Shown here: positions 1 to 4,829 of the stretch, piece by piece
How the letters are laid out: each line of letters opens with the position of its first letter
Numbering within the stretch: position 1 is the first letter of the stretch
Program-made: the position numbers and the translations under genes
Assembly (NCBI GenBank): GCA_030430345.1
Contig: JAUIFT010000272.1
Location: forward strand, 1 to 5,157
Direction of reading: 5' to 3'
Length of the DNA stretch: 5,157 bases
Source: Calditrichia bacterium
GTDB taxonomy: Bacteria > Calditrichota > Calditrichia > RBG-13-44-9 > J042
Notes under the pieces: model-generated
The model's input: only the letters and a program-made list of their open reading frames with translations
Told to the model about the DNA's origin: nothing
Databases searched by the model: none

Positions 1-239
1 TTATTTTCACCCGCTCTCCCTACAGCGTTCATGATTTCATTGATATTCTGATGAAACTGCCCCTGGAAATTACCAACGCCATGTACATGGAAGGTGGCAC
101 TAAAGCGACGCTCTATATTTCCGCCGAAGATGTGCAGATGGCCAAGATTGGCGCTTTTGACAATTCGATCGTCGATACAACGCCATCCAGCGCTGGCTGG
201 GCGATCCCGAATGTGTTAGGGATTGTTAAGAAGCGTTAA
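1..239 (+). CDS. Probable phosphodiester glycosidase (NAGPA-like), C-terminal fragment
   Basis: This reading frame enters from the left edge (first full codon at 3) and stops with TAA at 237-239, giving 78 visible residues. The piece contains RSPYSVHDF, then LPLEITNAMYMEGGTKATLYIS, then a closing AIPNVLGIVKK. An alanine-methionine-tyrosine followed by a [LM]-[DE]-G-G turn and a short LY[IV] strand is typical of the last third of the NAGPA/phosphodiester glycosidase fold (Pfam PF09992), where the 'LDGG' loop lies near the active site. Relatives in that family also tend to end in a PN[VA]IG[IV] strand. Family members are usually secreted or envelope hydrolases acting on sugar phosphodiesters, but the substrate cannot be told from this fragment. 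The N-terminus, including any signal peptide, lies outside the window. The ATG at 51 is internal and is not the start. I recognise the family from the motif pattern only, so the assignment is likely but not certain. Confidence 0.65.
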   Translation, partial: IFTRSPYSVHDFIDILMKLPLEITNAMYMEGGTKATLYISAEDVQMAKIGAFDNSIVDTTPSSAGWAIPNVLGIVKKR

Positions 240-401
240 TCGTTGTTCGTTGTTCGTTAAAAAAGATAATCATTCCACAAATTGCCATTCCTTATATGTC
301 AAAGCATTACACACACTACCAGATTCAGTCAACGACGGCATCTGGCGGACATGAAAAAACAGCAAGAAACAAGTAACGAACAACGAGCAACGAACAACGA
401 T
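239..401. repeat. Inverted pair of 7-bp tandem repeats (heptad GTTCGTT/AACGAAC)
   Basis: Directly after the stop codon, 239-259 reads about three tandem copies of the heptad CGTTGTT. At 374-401 the reverse-complement heptad recurs about four times, with one variant base (GAGCAACG in place of GAACAACG). The 21-nt left arm is exactly reverse-complementary to the arm on the right apart from the one extra heptad, so the two could form a long stem around a loop of about 114 nt. The loop shows no convincing gene. I cannot assign a function: it could be a dispersed intergenic repeat, a 3' end structure for the upstream gene, or slippage-generated simple sequence. Confidence 0.75.
319..345. other. 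Short hairpin inside the heptad-repeat loop
   Basis: CCAGAT at 319-324 is complementary to ATCTGG at 340-345, with a 15-nt loop. No T-tract follows, so this is not an intrinsic terminator. It lies inside the loop of the larger inverted repeat at 239-401 and may simply be a sub-structure of it. The rest of 261-373 shows nothing else I can support. Confidence 0.3.
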
Positions 402-421
402 AGACGAACATCTATTTACAC

Positions 422-450
422 TTGCTTTTCGCCCGGAAGCATACTATATT
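422..450 (+). promoter_or_regulatory. Sigma70-type promoter of tRNA-Pro(GGG)
   Basis: A -35 box TTGCTT (422-427) and a -10 box TATATT (445-450) are separated by exactly 17 nt. The -10 box ends 16 nt before the mature 5' end of the tRNA, so a short leader is expected. The tRNA-Pro(CGG) promoter has the same -10 hexamer, the same spacer length and nearly the same distance to its tRNA, which supports both calls. Confidence 0.75.
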
Positions 451-466
451 TTTCCGTTTTAAAAAT

Positions 467-541
467 CGGGGCGTGGCGCAGCCTGGATAGCGCACTACCT
501 TGGGGTGGTAGGGGTCGCTGGTTCAAATCCAGTCGCTCCGA
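467..541 (+). tRNA. tRNA-Pro (anticodon GGG)
   Basis: The cloverleaf folds fully by eye. The acceptor stem is 467-473 with 534-540 (seven pairs, one G-U), and the discriminator is A541. The D stem is GCGC/GCGC (476-479/490-493). The anticodon stem is CTACC/GGTAG (495-499/507-511), with loop TTGGGGT and anticodon GGG at 502-504. The variable loop is 512-516. The T stem is GCTGG/CCAGT around TTCAAAT. It begins with C1, as tRNA-Pro genes commonly do, and would read CCC and CCU proline codons. The 3' CCA is not encoded (CGG follows), so it must be added after transcription. It has its own promoter and terminator. Its acceptor stem and D stem resemble those of the second proline tRNA at 3024-3097, which suggests common origin. 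Confidence 0.97.
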
Positions 542-544
542 CGG

Positions 545-579
545 AAAAAAGGGGAATCAATTTTTGATTCCCCTTTTTT
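545..579 (+). terminator. Intrinsic terminator after tRNA-Pro(GGG)
   Basis: The stem is GGGGAATCAA (551-560) with TTGATTCCCC (564-573), a perfect 10-bp helix with a TTT loop. It is flanked by six A residues (545-550) and six T residues (574-579), which extend the stem and supply the U-tract. It starts 4 nt after the tRNA and is also functional in form on the minus strand. The glycosyltransferase start codon lies only 18 nt beyond it. Confidence 0.92.
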
Positions 580-597
580 ATTTAACATTGGGGGTCT

Positions 598-1338
598 ATG
601 GAAACCGCACATTCAAAGCCGCAAACATCTCCCGCACAATGTGGTATTATCATTCCTGTCTATAATTCTCCGGACCATTTGGAAGATTTATTAAGCCGGA
701 TTACTGTTCTGGAAAAAGAACTTCCCGATTGGCAATTGTCAATATTAATCGTCGATGATGGCTCCACTCCCCCGGTCTCAAACTTTCCGGATGTCCCCAA
801 CCTCAGCATTCTCTACCATCATAGTAACCTGGGAAAAGGGGCGGCGTTAAAGAGCGGGTTTTCTTATTTTATGGATAATCCCGCCATTTCTGCAATCCTT
901 ACCCTTGATGCGGATTTGCAGCACCCGCCGGAGCATATCCCGGAATTCTTAAGGGCATTTCGGGAGAATATGGGTGATATCATCATCGGTTCCCGCCGCC
1001 GCGATCCGAAAGTGATGCCGCCGCACCGGATTTTATCCAATTACCTGACATCGAAAATAATTTCTTTTATGGCCGGACAAAAAATAGCTGACAGCCAGTG
1101 TGGTTATCGCTTATATTCCCGCCGGGCGCTGGAAAAAATTCAGGCCGGAGAGAATCGCTTTCACCTGGAAAGTGAATTTCTCATTCGGGGAGGATGGCAG
1201 CAGCTAACAGTGGGGCATGTGGATATTCCCACCATCTACAATGGCGCGCCCAGTGCGATTCGCCATTTGCCCGACACACTCAATTTTATCTCGTTGATTT
1301 TGCGATTATCTATGGAAAGGATCAGGGGCCATGTATGA
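598..1338 (+). CDS. Family 2 glycosyltransferase (polyprenyl-phosphate sugar transferase-like)
   Basis: This 246-residue protein has the ordered motifs of GT2 (GT-A fold) enzymes. These are IIIPVYN at 17-23, ILIVDDGST at 49-57, the NLGKGAALKSGF stretch at 77-88, the metal-binding DADLQHPPE at 104-112, DIIIGSRR at 127-134 and DSQCGYR at 165-171. The last two, with the lack of a processive QxxRW motif, match the dolichol/undecaprenyl-phosphate mannosyl- or glucosyltransferase branch (DPM1-like). These enzymes move a sugar from a nucleotide donor to a polyprenyl phosphate at the cytoplasmic face of the membrane. There is no C-terminal membrane domain, so it would be soluble or peripheral. Sugar and acceptor are inferred, not shown. 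ATG 598 is the only usable start, because an in-frame TAA lies at 583-585; a GGGGG ribosome site precedes it at a rather short 3-nt spacing. Its end overlaps pcm by 8 nt. Confidence 0.9.
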   Translation: METAHSKPQTSPAQCGIIIPVYNSPDHLEDLLSRITVLEKELPDWQLSILIVDDGSTPPVSNFPDVPNLSILYHHSNLGKGAALKSGFSYFMDNPAISAILTLDADLQHPPEHIPEFLRAFRENMGDIIIGSRRRDPKVMPPHRILSNYLTSKIISFMAGQKIADSQCGYRLYSRRALEKIQAGENRFHLESEFLIRGGWQQLTVGHVDIPTIYNGAPSAIRHLPDTLNFISLILRLSMERIRGHV

Positions 1339-1969
1339 ACGGCAGCGCCAGGAAATGGTGGAAAAATATGTGATTGCGAAGGGAATTACCGACGAAAAAG
1401 TAATAGCGGCGATGCGCAAAGTACCCCGCCATCTCTTTGTGGAAGCAGCGATGCGCCATCAGGCCTACCTGGATAAGTCTCTGCCGATCGGCTTTGGACA
1501 AACGATTTCCCATCCAACCACGGTAGCATGCATGAGCCAGCTGTTAGAACTTAGCGGTAATGAACGCATTCTGGAAATCGGCACCGGCAGCGGCTATCAG
1601 GCCGCAGTGCTAGCGGAGATGGGCGTAAAGGTTTATTCCCTGGAACGCATCGCGGATTTAGCGCGCCGCACTCAACGCCTCTTCGACGAGCTTGGCTACT
1701 ACACCATTGGCACCCGCATCGGCGATGGCACCCTGGGCTGGACGGCCCACGCCCCTTATGATCGCATTATCGTGACCGCCGCATCACCGGATATTCCCGA
1801 AGGTCTCCTGAAACAATTAGCAGACAAAGGGCGGATGATTATTCCTGTTGGAGAAAAAACTGAACAAAAGCTGATGATTATCACACGGGACACCGAGGAG
1901 TATCATATACTTGAGGACTACACGCGAAAGTTCGTACCGTTAATCGGAAAGGAAGGCTGGACGTTATGA
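1331..1969 (+). CDS. pcm: Protein-L-isoaspartate O-methyltransferase
   Basis: This 212-residue protein matches the usual length and motifs of Pcm (PIMT). It uses S-adenosylmethionine to methylate L-isoaspartyl residues in aged proteins, which starts their repair. Visible features are the N-terminal helix ending in VPRHLFV (31-37), the substrate-site signature LPIGFGQTISHP (51-62) with Ser60, and the SAM-binding glycine loop ILEIGTGSGYQAAVLAEM (80-97). E105 follows at the end of the second strand (VYSLER), then GDGTLGW (131-137), PYDRIIVTAA (142-151) and the GRMIIPVG strand (167-174). All key residues are present and it looks intact. The start ATG lies inside the last codons of the glycosyltransferase, with AGGGG just upstream, and its stop overlaps the next start as ATGA. 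It is therefore the middle gene of a translationally coupled operon. Why a cytosolic repair enzyme sits between two carrier-lipid genes is not evident from the sequence. Confidence 0.96.
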   Translation: MYERQRQEMVEKYVIAKGITDEKVIAAMRKVPRHLFVEAAMRHQAYLDKSLPIGFGQTISHPTTVACMSQLLELSGNERILEIGTGSGYQAAVLAEMGVKVYSLERIADLARRTQRLFDELGYYTIGTRIGDGTLGWTAHAPYDRIIVTAASPDIPEGLLKQLADKGRMIIPVGEKTEQKLMIITRDTEEYHILEDYTRKFVPLIGKEGWTL

Positions 1970-2793
1970 TAGAACAAATAAAGTTGATGCTCAAAGGCGG
2001 CATCATCGGTGTGGCGAACATTATCCCGGGCGTCTCCGGAGGCACCATGGCAGTGGTGCTCGGTATTTATGAACAACTCATTGAAGCGATTGGTAATTTT
2101 GTTACGGATAAAGAGAAACGTAAAGAATACATTTTATTTTTGATAAAAATAGGGATCGGCGCCGTTGTAGCGATTGGCGTGCTTTCCTGGCTGATGGACT
2201 ACCTCCTGACTTATTACCCGCAATATACCTACTTATTTTTTATCGGTTTGATCGCCGGTTCGATTCCCTCAATCTATAAGGTCCATGATGACATGGCGCC
2301 ATCGGCCGGGGCAATCATCGCCTTTCTCGCCGGCATGGCATTGATTCTCTCCTTTGCCCTCCTTTTTCCGGAGGTGGAGAAATCGAAGGATATCAATTTT
2401 GAGTATCAACTAACCATGGCGAGTGGCGGTTTATTGTTATTGGGCGGCATTCTTGCCGGCGGTTCGATGATTGTGCCGGGCATCAGCGGCTCTTTTATGC
2501 TGGTGCTGCTGGGGCAGTATCAGGTAGTGATTAAGGCAATCAAGGAATTGAATGTGGCTTTGCTAGCGATTATCGCGGTGGGCGCCGGGGCCGGTGTGTG
2601 GGGATTCGCCAAGCTGATCGATGTCCTCCTGAAAAAATTCCCGAAGGAAACGTTCTATTTTATTCTTGGGCTGGTGGTTGCCTCTCTCTACCCAATCTAT
2701 CCCGGACTGCCGGAGCAAATGAGCGCCGCCGCATTGGCGATTGCTTTGACATTTCTCGGCGTTGGCGTTTCTTATTACCTTGGGGAAAGATAA
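1966..2793 (+). CDS. popT: DUF368 / PopT-type undecaprenyl-phosphate translocase
   Basis: This hydrophobic 275-residue protein has the DUF368 (PF04018) signature. ANIIPGVSGGTMAVVLGIYE lies at 17-36 and a related MIVPGISGSFMLVLLGQY at 168-185. A second pair of similar segments, LFFIGLIAGSIPSIY (90-104) and YFILGLVVASLYPIY (231-245), shows that the protein is built as two related halves. Several further membrane helices are visible, for example 56-77, 116-134 and 197-215. DUF368 proteins such as PopT have been reported to return undecaprenyl phosphate across the cytoplasmic membrane for reuse in peptidoglycan and other surface-polymer synthesis; the role here is by family. The start overlaps the pcm stop (ATGA), with AAGGAAGG about 9 nt upstream. 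Together with the glycosyltransferase two genes upstream, this places the operon in carrier-lipid metabolism. Length and ends look complete. Confidence 0.88.
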   Translation: MIEQIKLMLKGGIIGVANIIPGVSGGTMAVVLGIYEQLIEAIGNFVTDKEKRKEYILFLIKIGIGAVVAIGVLSWLMDYLLTYYPQYTYLFFIGLIAGSIPSIYKVHDDMAPSAGAIIAFLAGMALILSFALLFPEVEKSKDINFEYQLTMASGGLLLLGGILAGGSMIVPGISGSFMLVLLGQYQVVIKAIKELNVALLAIIAVGAGAGVWGFAKLIDVLLKKFPKETFYFILGLVVASLYPIYPGLPEQMSAAALAIALTFLGVGVSYYLGER

Positions 2794-2826
2794 GAATATT
2801 TGCAATATCCGTCTGAAGAGATTCCT

Positions 2827-2901
2827 TTGCCCGCAAAACATGCTAAATACGCGAAAAAGAAGCATTCATTTTCAGAGCTGTTTTGCGTGTTTTGCGGGCA
2901 A
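2827..2901 (+). repeat. Long-stem inverted repeat 3' of popT
   Basis: TTGCCCGCAAAACATGC (2827-2843) pairs with GCGTGTTTTGCGGGCAA (2885-2901), giving 17 pairs around a 41-nt loop. The only non-Watson-Crick position is U-G if the plus strand is transcribed; on the minus strand the same position would be an A-C mismatch. It begins 33 nt after the popT stop. No T-tract follows (AATAAAAATAG), so it is not a standard terminator. It may be a 3' stabilising or processing structure of the operon mRNA, a structured RNA, or a small dispersed repeat. The rest of 2794-2977 shows no gene. Confidence 0.8.
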
Positions 2902-2977
2902 TAAAAATAGTACAATCATATTTGGGTTATACTCTGGGGAATAAAAAAATCAAAGATACCAGATTTACTAAAAAAAC

Positions 2978-3006
2978 TTGACGCGCCTGGAAAAAAGTTT
3001 TATATT
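2978..3006 (+). promoter_or_regulatory. Sigma70-type promoter of tRNA-Pro(CGG)
   Basis: TTGACG (2978-2983) and TATATT (3001-3006) are separated by 17 nt, close to the consensus. The -10 box ends 17 nt before the tRNA 5' end. The region just upstream is A/T-rich (AAAAAA at 2971-2976), as expected for an UP-element-like flank on a strong stable-RNA promoter. Confidence 0.85.
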
Positions 3007-3023
3007 CCTGCCGCTTTAGAGAT

Positions 3024-3097
3024 CGGGGCGTGGCGCAGCCTGGTAGCGCGCACCGTTCGGGACGGTGAGGCCGGAGGTTCAAATCCTCTCGCCCCGA
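3024..3097 (+). tRNA. tRNA-Pro (anticodon CGG)
   Basis: The acceptor stem CGGGGCG/CGCCCCG (3024-3030/3090-3096) pairs perfectly, and the discriminator is A3097. The D stem is GCGC/GCGC with an AGCCTGGTA loop. The anticodon stem is CACCG/CGGTG (3051-3055/3063-3067), with loop TTCGGGA and anticodon CGG at 3058-3060. The T stem is GGAGG/CCTCT around TTCAAAT. The CCA end is not encoded. It reads CCG codons. It shares its acceptor 5' strand, D stem and T loop with the GGG isoacceptor 2.5 kb upstream, but has a D loop one base shorter. A UGG isoacceptor is not in this window. Confidence 0.97.
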
Positions 3098-3098
3098 C

Positions 3099-3130
3099 AA
3101 AAAAGCCTGTCAATTTTTGGCAGGCTTTTT
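3099..3130. terminator. Bidirectional intrinsic terminator between tRNA-Pro(CGG) and the DUF1801 gene
   Basis: GCCTGTCAA (3105-3113) pairs with TTGGCAGGC (3117-3125), nine pairs including one G-T, with a TTT loop. Six A residues precede it (3099-3104) and five T residues follow (3126-3130). Read on the plus strand it ends the tRNA transcript 2-8 nt after the tRNA. Read on the minus strand it has an equally good T-tract and can end the convergent DUF1801 transcript. Its core TCAATTTTTG is shared with the terminator at 545-579. Confidence 0.9.
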
Positions 3131-3150
3131 CTGTTTTTGTCGGTTACGCA

Positions 3151-3230
3151 TCCCGCCCGGGATCTCATCCCGGGCTCGTTTCGGGGCGCCCTGGCGGGCT
3201 GGGTTGTCGCCATCCGGATGTTGATGGCAG
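3151..3230. repeat. GC-rich palindromic intergenic element
   Basis: GCCCGGGAT (3155-3163) and ATCCCGGGC (3167-3175) form a perfect 9-bp stem with a CTC loop. They are followed by further GC-rich short inverted segments (GCCC/GGGC near 3187-3199 and CCATC/GATGG near 3210-3227). The composition contrasts sharply with the A/T-rich surroundings. There is no T-tract, so it is not a terminator in itself. CCCGGGAT-type palindromes followed by a GGGGCG stretch resemble dispersed REP-like extragenic elements seen in many genomes; that reading is inference. The stretch 3131-3267 contains no gene I can support. Confidence 0.5.
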
Positions 3231-3267
3231 GTCGTCAATGGTTTATCTTGGCGATCCCGAATTGCTG

Positions 3268-3627
3268 CTATTCCCCTACCGCCTGTTTTATGTAATACTC
3301 AATCTTCTTATCCACAATATCGCTTCTGGCAAAAATTTTCAAATGCCGGCGCATCTTACCTTTCCCTTCCAGCAAACCATCCGGATCGGAGAAATTAACG
3401 CCATTACCGAATTCGATGGAGATATGGTTTTTGTAGGGAAAGATGCCCGAGACCAATTCCTTCCCGACGAAGAAGACCAATCCCCCATACATAATCCCTC
3501 CCCTTAATTCAGGCCCAATCTTGTTGAAGACCGCCCGAATAGCAGCAATCTGCTCCCACTGGTCCGTTGATATGGCCTGAATGTCATTGAGAAAATTCTG
3601 GACTTTTTGAACGTCTGCATTGCTCAT
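3268..3627 (-). CDS. DUF1801 domain-containing protein (YdhG-like)
   Basis: This small protein of 119 residues matches the DUF1801 (PF08818) pattern. It has an N-terminal helical part (3-37) and IMYGGLVFFVGKEL (45-58), where relatives show a 'kygmp.f..' turn. PYKNHISIEF (64-73) follows, then GLLEGKGKMRRHLKIFARSDI (84-104), with basic residues after a GKGK turn. The family is widespread, cytosolic and iron-chaperone/frataxin-like in fold; its role is poorly defined, so I name no function. The start at 3627 is chosen because AAAGGGGGA lies 4 nt upstream. An in-frame ATG at 3702 would add 25 residues (CTYCRPNAVKSRRK...) that do not look like the family and lack a ribosome site. A TATGAT at 3654-3649 could be a -10 box, but I see no matching -35. 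It is convergent with tRNA-Pro(CGG) and probably ends at the shared terminator. Confidence 0.85.
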   Translation of the reverse strand: MSNADVQKVQNFLNDIQAISTDQWEQIAAIRAVFNKIGPELRGGIMYGGLVFFVGKELVSGIFPYKNHISIEFGNGVNFSDPDGLLEGKGKMRRHLKIFARSDIVDKKIEYYIKQAVGE

Positions 3628-3846
3628 CTTTCCCCCTTTCTTTAGGTTATCATACTTTCTACGGCTTTTTACAGCGTTCGGGCGGCAATATGTGCATACC
3701 ACCCACTTTCAAGAACTCTTTCCGGGTCAGCTTCAGTAACTAGCACCATTGGCTTCGTGCGAATATTCGAATGAATCAATAGTTCTATTAAATAAATATA
3801 AGGGACCGCTGAAAAGAATCAAGTCTATTCGTCAGATTGAGGCTGA
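3628..3846. other. Non-coding gap with no supported gene
   Basis: This stretch covers the upstream region of the DUF1801 gene and the 3' side of the decayed lipoprotein gene. I found no open frame with a ribosome site, no RNA gene and no terminator. Minor items are a 10-bp palindrome CGAATATTCG at 3760-3769 and one arm (3824-3835) of a 12-bp inverted repeat whose partner lies inside the pseudogene. Confidence 0.5.
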
Positions 3847-4084
3847 TTAAAATGCCGGGCCGGGATATCCACCCATCACGTTAAAATCCATATTCAAAAT
3901 TACGATCAAAATTGCGATATCCACCGCAAGGCCGAAAAACAAACTACCCGCATTTGTGAAATTGATAATCATTTTAGGGGCTATCAGCGGCTGCGCCGAT
4001 ACCCATTAGACTGCATCCCATAAACACCTGACGAATAGAGAAAATGCGTAAACAGAAAACTAATTTTTGCAGGCAGGTTTTCAT
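3847..4084 (-). pseudogene. Decayed, internally deleted paralog of the adjacent lipoprotein gene
   Basis: Reading leftward from ATG 4084, after a good AAGGA ribosome site 7 nt away, a 36-residue peptide has a signal-like N-terminus and a lipobox (VFMGC, Cys24). It then reads SLMGIGAAADSP and meets TAA at 3976-3974. The intact gene just upstream reads GCSVIGYSIGAAADSDKPD at the same place. One base out of frame, from 3972 to the TAA at 3849-3847, a 41-residue frame contains LFFGLAVDIA and a later NMDFNV. These align in order with FFVGLVLDAA and TMDIDM at the C-terminus of the intact protein. So the head and tail of the family are both present, but the roughly 145-residue middle is gone and the halves are out of frame. 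It starts 23 nt after the intact gene's stop, as a tandem duplicate would. An in-frame ATG at 4102 also exists. The 36-residue head could still be translated as a tiny lipopeptide. Confidence 0.7.
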
Positions 4085-4107
4085 GATCTCATCCTTCTTC
4101 ATAACGT

Positions 4108-4776
4108 TTATTTTTCCCAACCAGCCATCGGGTCTATGATATGCATATCAATATCCATAGTTGAGAATGCGACGACCGCGGCGGCATCAAGGACCAGTCC
4201 GACAAAGAATCCGGTTTTTGCCCCATTCTTCCTATTTTTATAGCGGATATGCGCGATATCTTCACAGGCAATCGTTTCTTCGTTTCCGGAAACATCAACA
4301 ATCAGATATACCTGATTGTCCTCCTTCATTACCGAACGATACTTCCCTATCATGCTTTTCCCGTGAATAGTAGAAATGATCAAATCAAGATTTTGGTACT
4401 CAAGCTTTTCCTGCATTGTTTGCAAACAGAGAATATCGTTAAATGCAATGAGATGATTTTCACTGCCCCGCAAAACCTTAAAATAGTTTTGGCCATCTTT
4501 CTTTTCAACGGATAAAACTTTACAGGTAAGCGACTGATTATTCGTCAGCGTAATATAAACTCTGTCGTTTATAAATCGTCTGAAATTGCTGCGGGTTTGC
4601 AAGCCAAATGGCGAATAACGGGCATTCAGGCCGGGAATTTTACTAAATTCATAATCCGGCTTATCACTGTCAGCAGCCGCACCGATACTGTAGCCGATGA
4701 CGCTGCATCCGCTAAAGCCGCCAATCATTAATACAATGGAAATGCCTGCCAATATCTTTCTAATGATCGCACTCAT
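4108..4776 (-). CDS. Predicted lipoprotein with two tandem small beta-type repeats
   Basis: This 222-residue protein has a type II signal peptide: basic residues R6-K7, a hydrophobic core at 8-21 and lipobox FSGC with Cys24. It should be exported, lipidated and membrane-anchored. After a GYSIGAAADSDKPDYEF linker come two copies of a 47-residue unit at 73-119 and 132-178. They align without gaps at 14 identical positions, including I75/I134, S82/S141, K86/K145, SV 89-90/148-149, D94/D153, Q96/Q155, Y98/Y157, V101/V160 and DI 114-115/173-174. The alternating hydrophobic pattern and 'xxG/N-K/Q-S-x-x-G/C-K' turn suggest small SH3/Sm-like barrels; this is inference. The tail has a GFFVGLVLDAAAVVAF segment (189-204), possibly membrane-inserting, then TMDIDMHIIDP. 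The start at 4776 is preferred because AAGGAG lies 6 nt upstream; the ATG at 4782 touches the ribosome site. No known function is recognised. Confidence 0.8.
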   Translation of the reverse strand: MSAIIRKILAGISIVLMIGGFSGCSVIGYSIGAAADSDKPDYEFSKIPGLNARYSPFGLQTRSNFRRFINDRVYITLTNNQSLTCKVLSVEKKDGQNYFKVLRGSENHLIAFNDILCLQTMQEKLEYQNLDLIISTIHGKSMIGKYRSVMKEDNQVYLIVDVSGNEETIACEDIAHIRYKNRKNGAKTGFFVGLVLDAAAVVAFSTMDIDMHIIDPMAGWEK

Positions 4777-4801
4777 AACCATCTCCTTTGTTTTGCTCTC
4801 G

Positions 4802-4829
4802 ATACTAAACAGATCAAAAAGAATGCCAG
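4802..4829 (-). promoter_or_regulatory. Possible promoter of the lipoprotein gene
   Basis: On the minus strand, CTGGCA (4829-4824) and TAGTAT (4807-4802) are separated by 16 nt, each matching four of six consensus bases. The expected transcript start would give a leader of roughly 20 nt that includes the ribosome site. This is a weak match chosen by position. Between it and 4939 the DNA is A/T-rich with no gene. Confidence 0.3.

Noticed and set aside
374..401. Heptad repeats as a miniature CRISPR array
   Set aside because: The units are 7 bp and contiguous without spacers, and no cas genes are present.
282..665. Plus-strand open frame of 127 codons
   Set aside because: It runs through the tRNA-Pro gene, its promoter and its terminator, and has no family resemblance; it is a chance open frame.
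2563..2944. Open frames at 2563-2865 (minus), 2598-2816 and 2762-2944 (plus)
   Set aside because: They overlap the well-supported popT gene or run across the 3' hairpin, and show no domain or initiation signal.
467..3097. tRNA 3' ends as attachment sites of an integrated island
   Set aside because: The T-stem and acceptor 3' halves differ between the two tRNAs as expected for isoacceptors, and there is no recombinase or tRNA fragment elsewhere in the window.
200..3262. 13-bp direct repeat GGCGATCCCGAAT at 200-212 and 3250-3262, possibly flanking an inserted block
   Set aside because: No integrase or other mobile gene lies between, no similarity extends beyond the 13 bases, and one such match in a window this size is plausible by chance.
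3065..3507. Plus-strand open frames at 3065-3295 and 3238-3507
   Set aside because: The first begins inside tRNA-Pro(CGG), and the second is antisense to the DUF1801 gene; neither has a ribosome site or recognisable domain.
3847..3972. 41-residue frame as an independent small membrane protein gene
   Set aside because: It has no ribosome site before its ATG and aligns with the tail of the neighbouring lipoprotein, so it is better explained as the rear part of a pseudogene; the possibility is kept in the findings.
4161..4515. Plus-strand open frames at 4161-4370 and 4249-4515
   Set aside because: They are shadows of the lipoprotein gene on the opposite strand, with compositionally odd translations and no ribosome sites.
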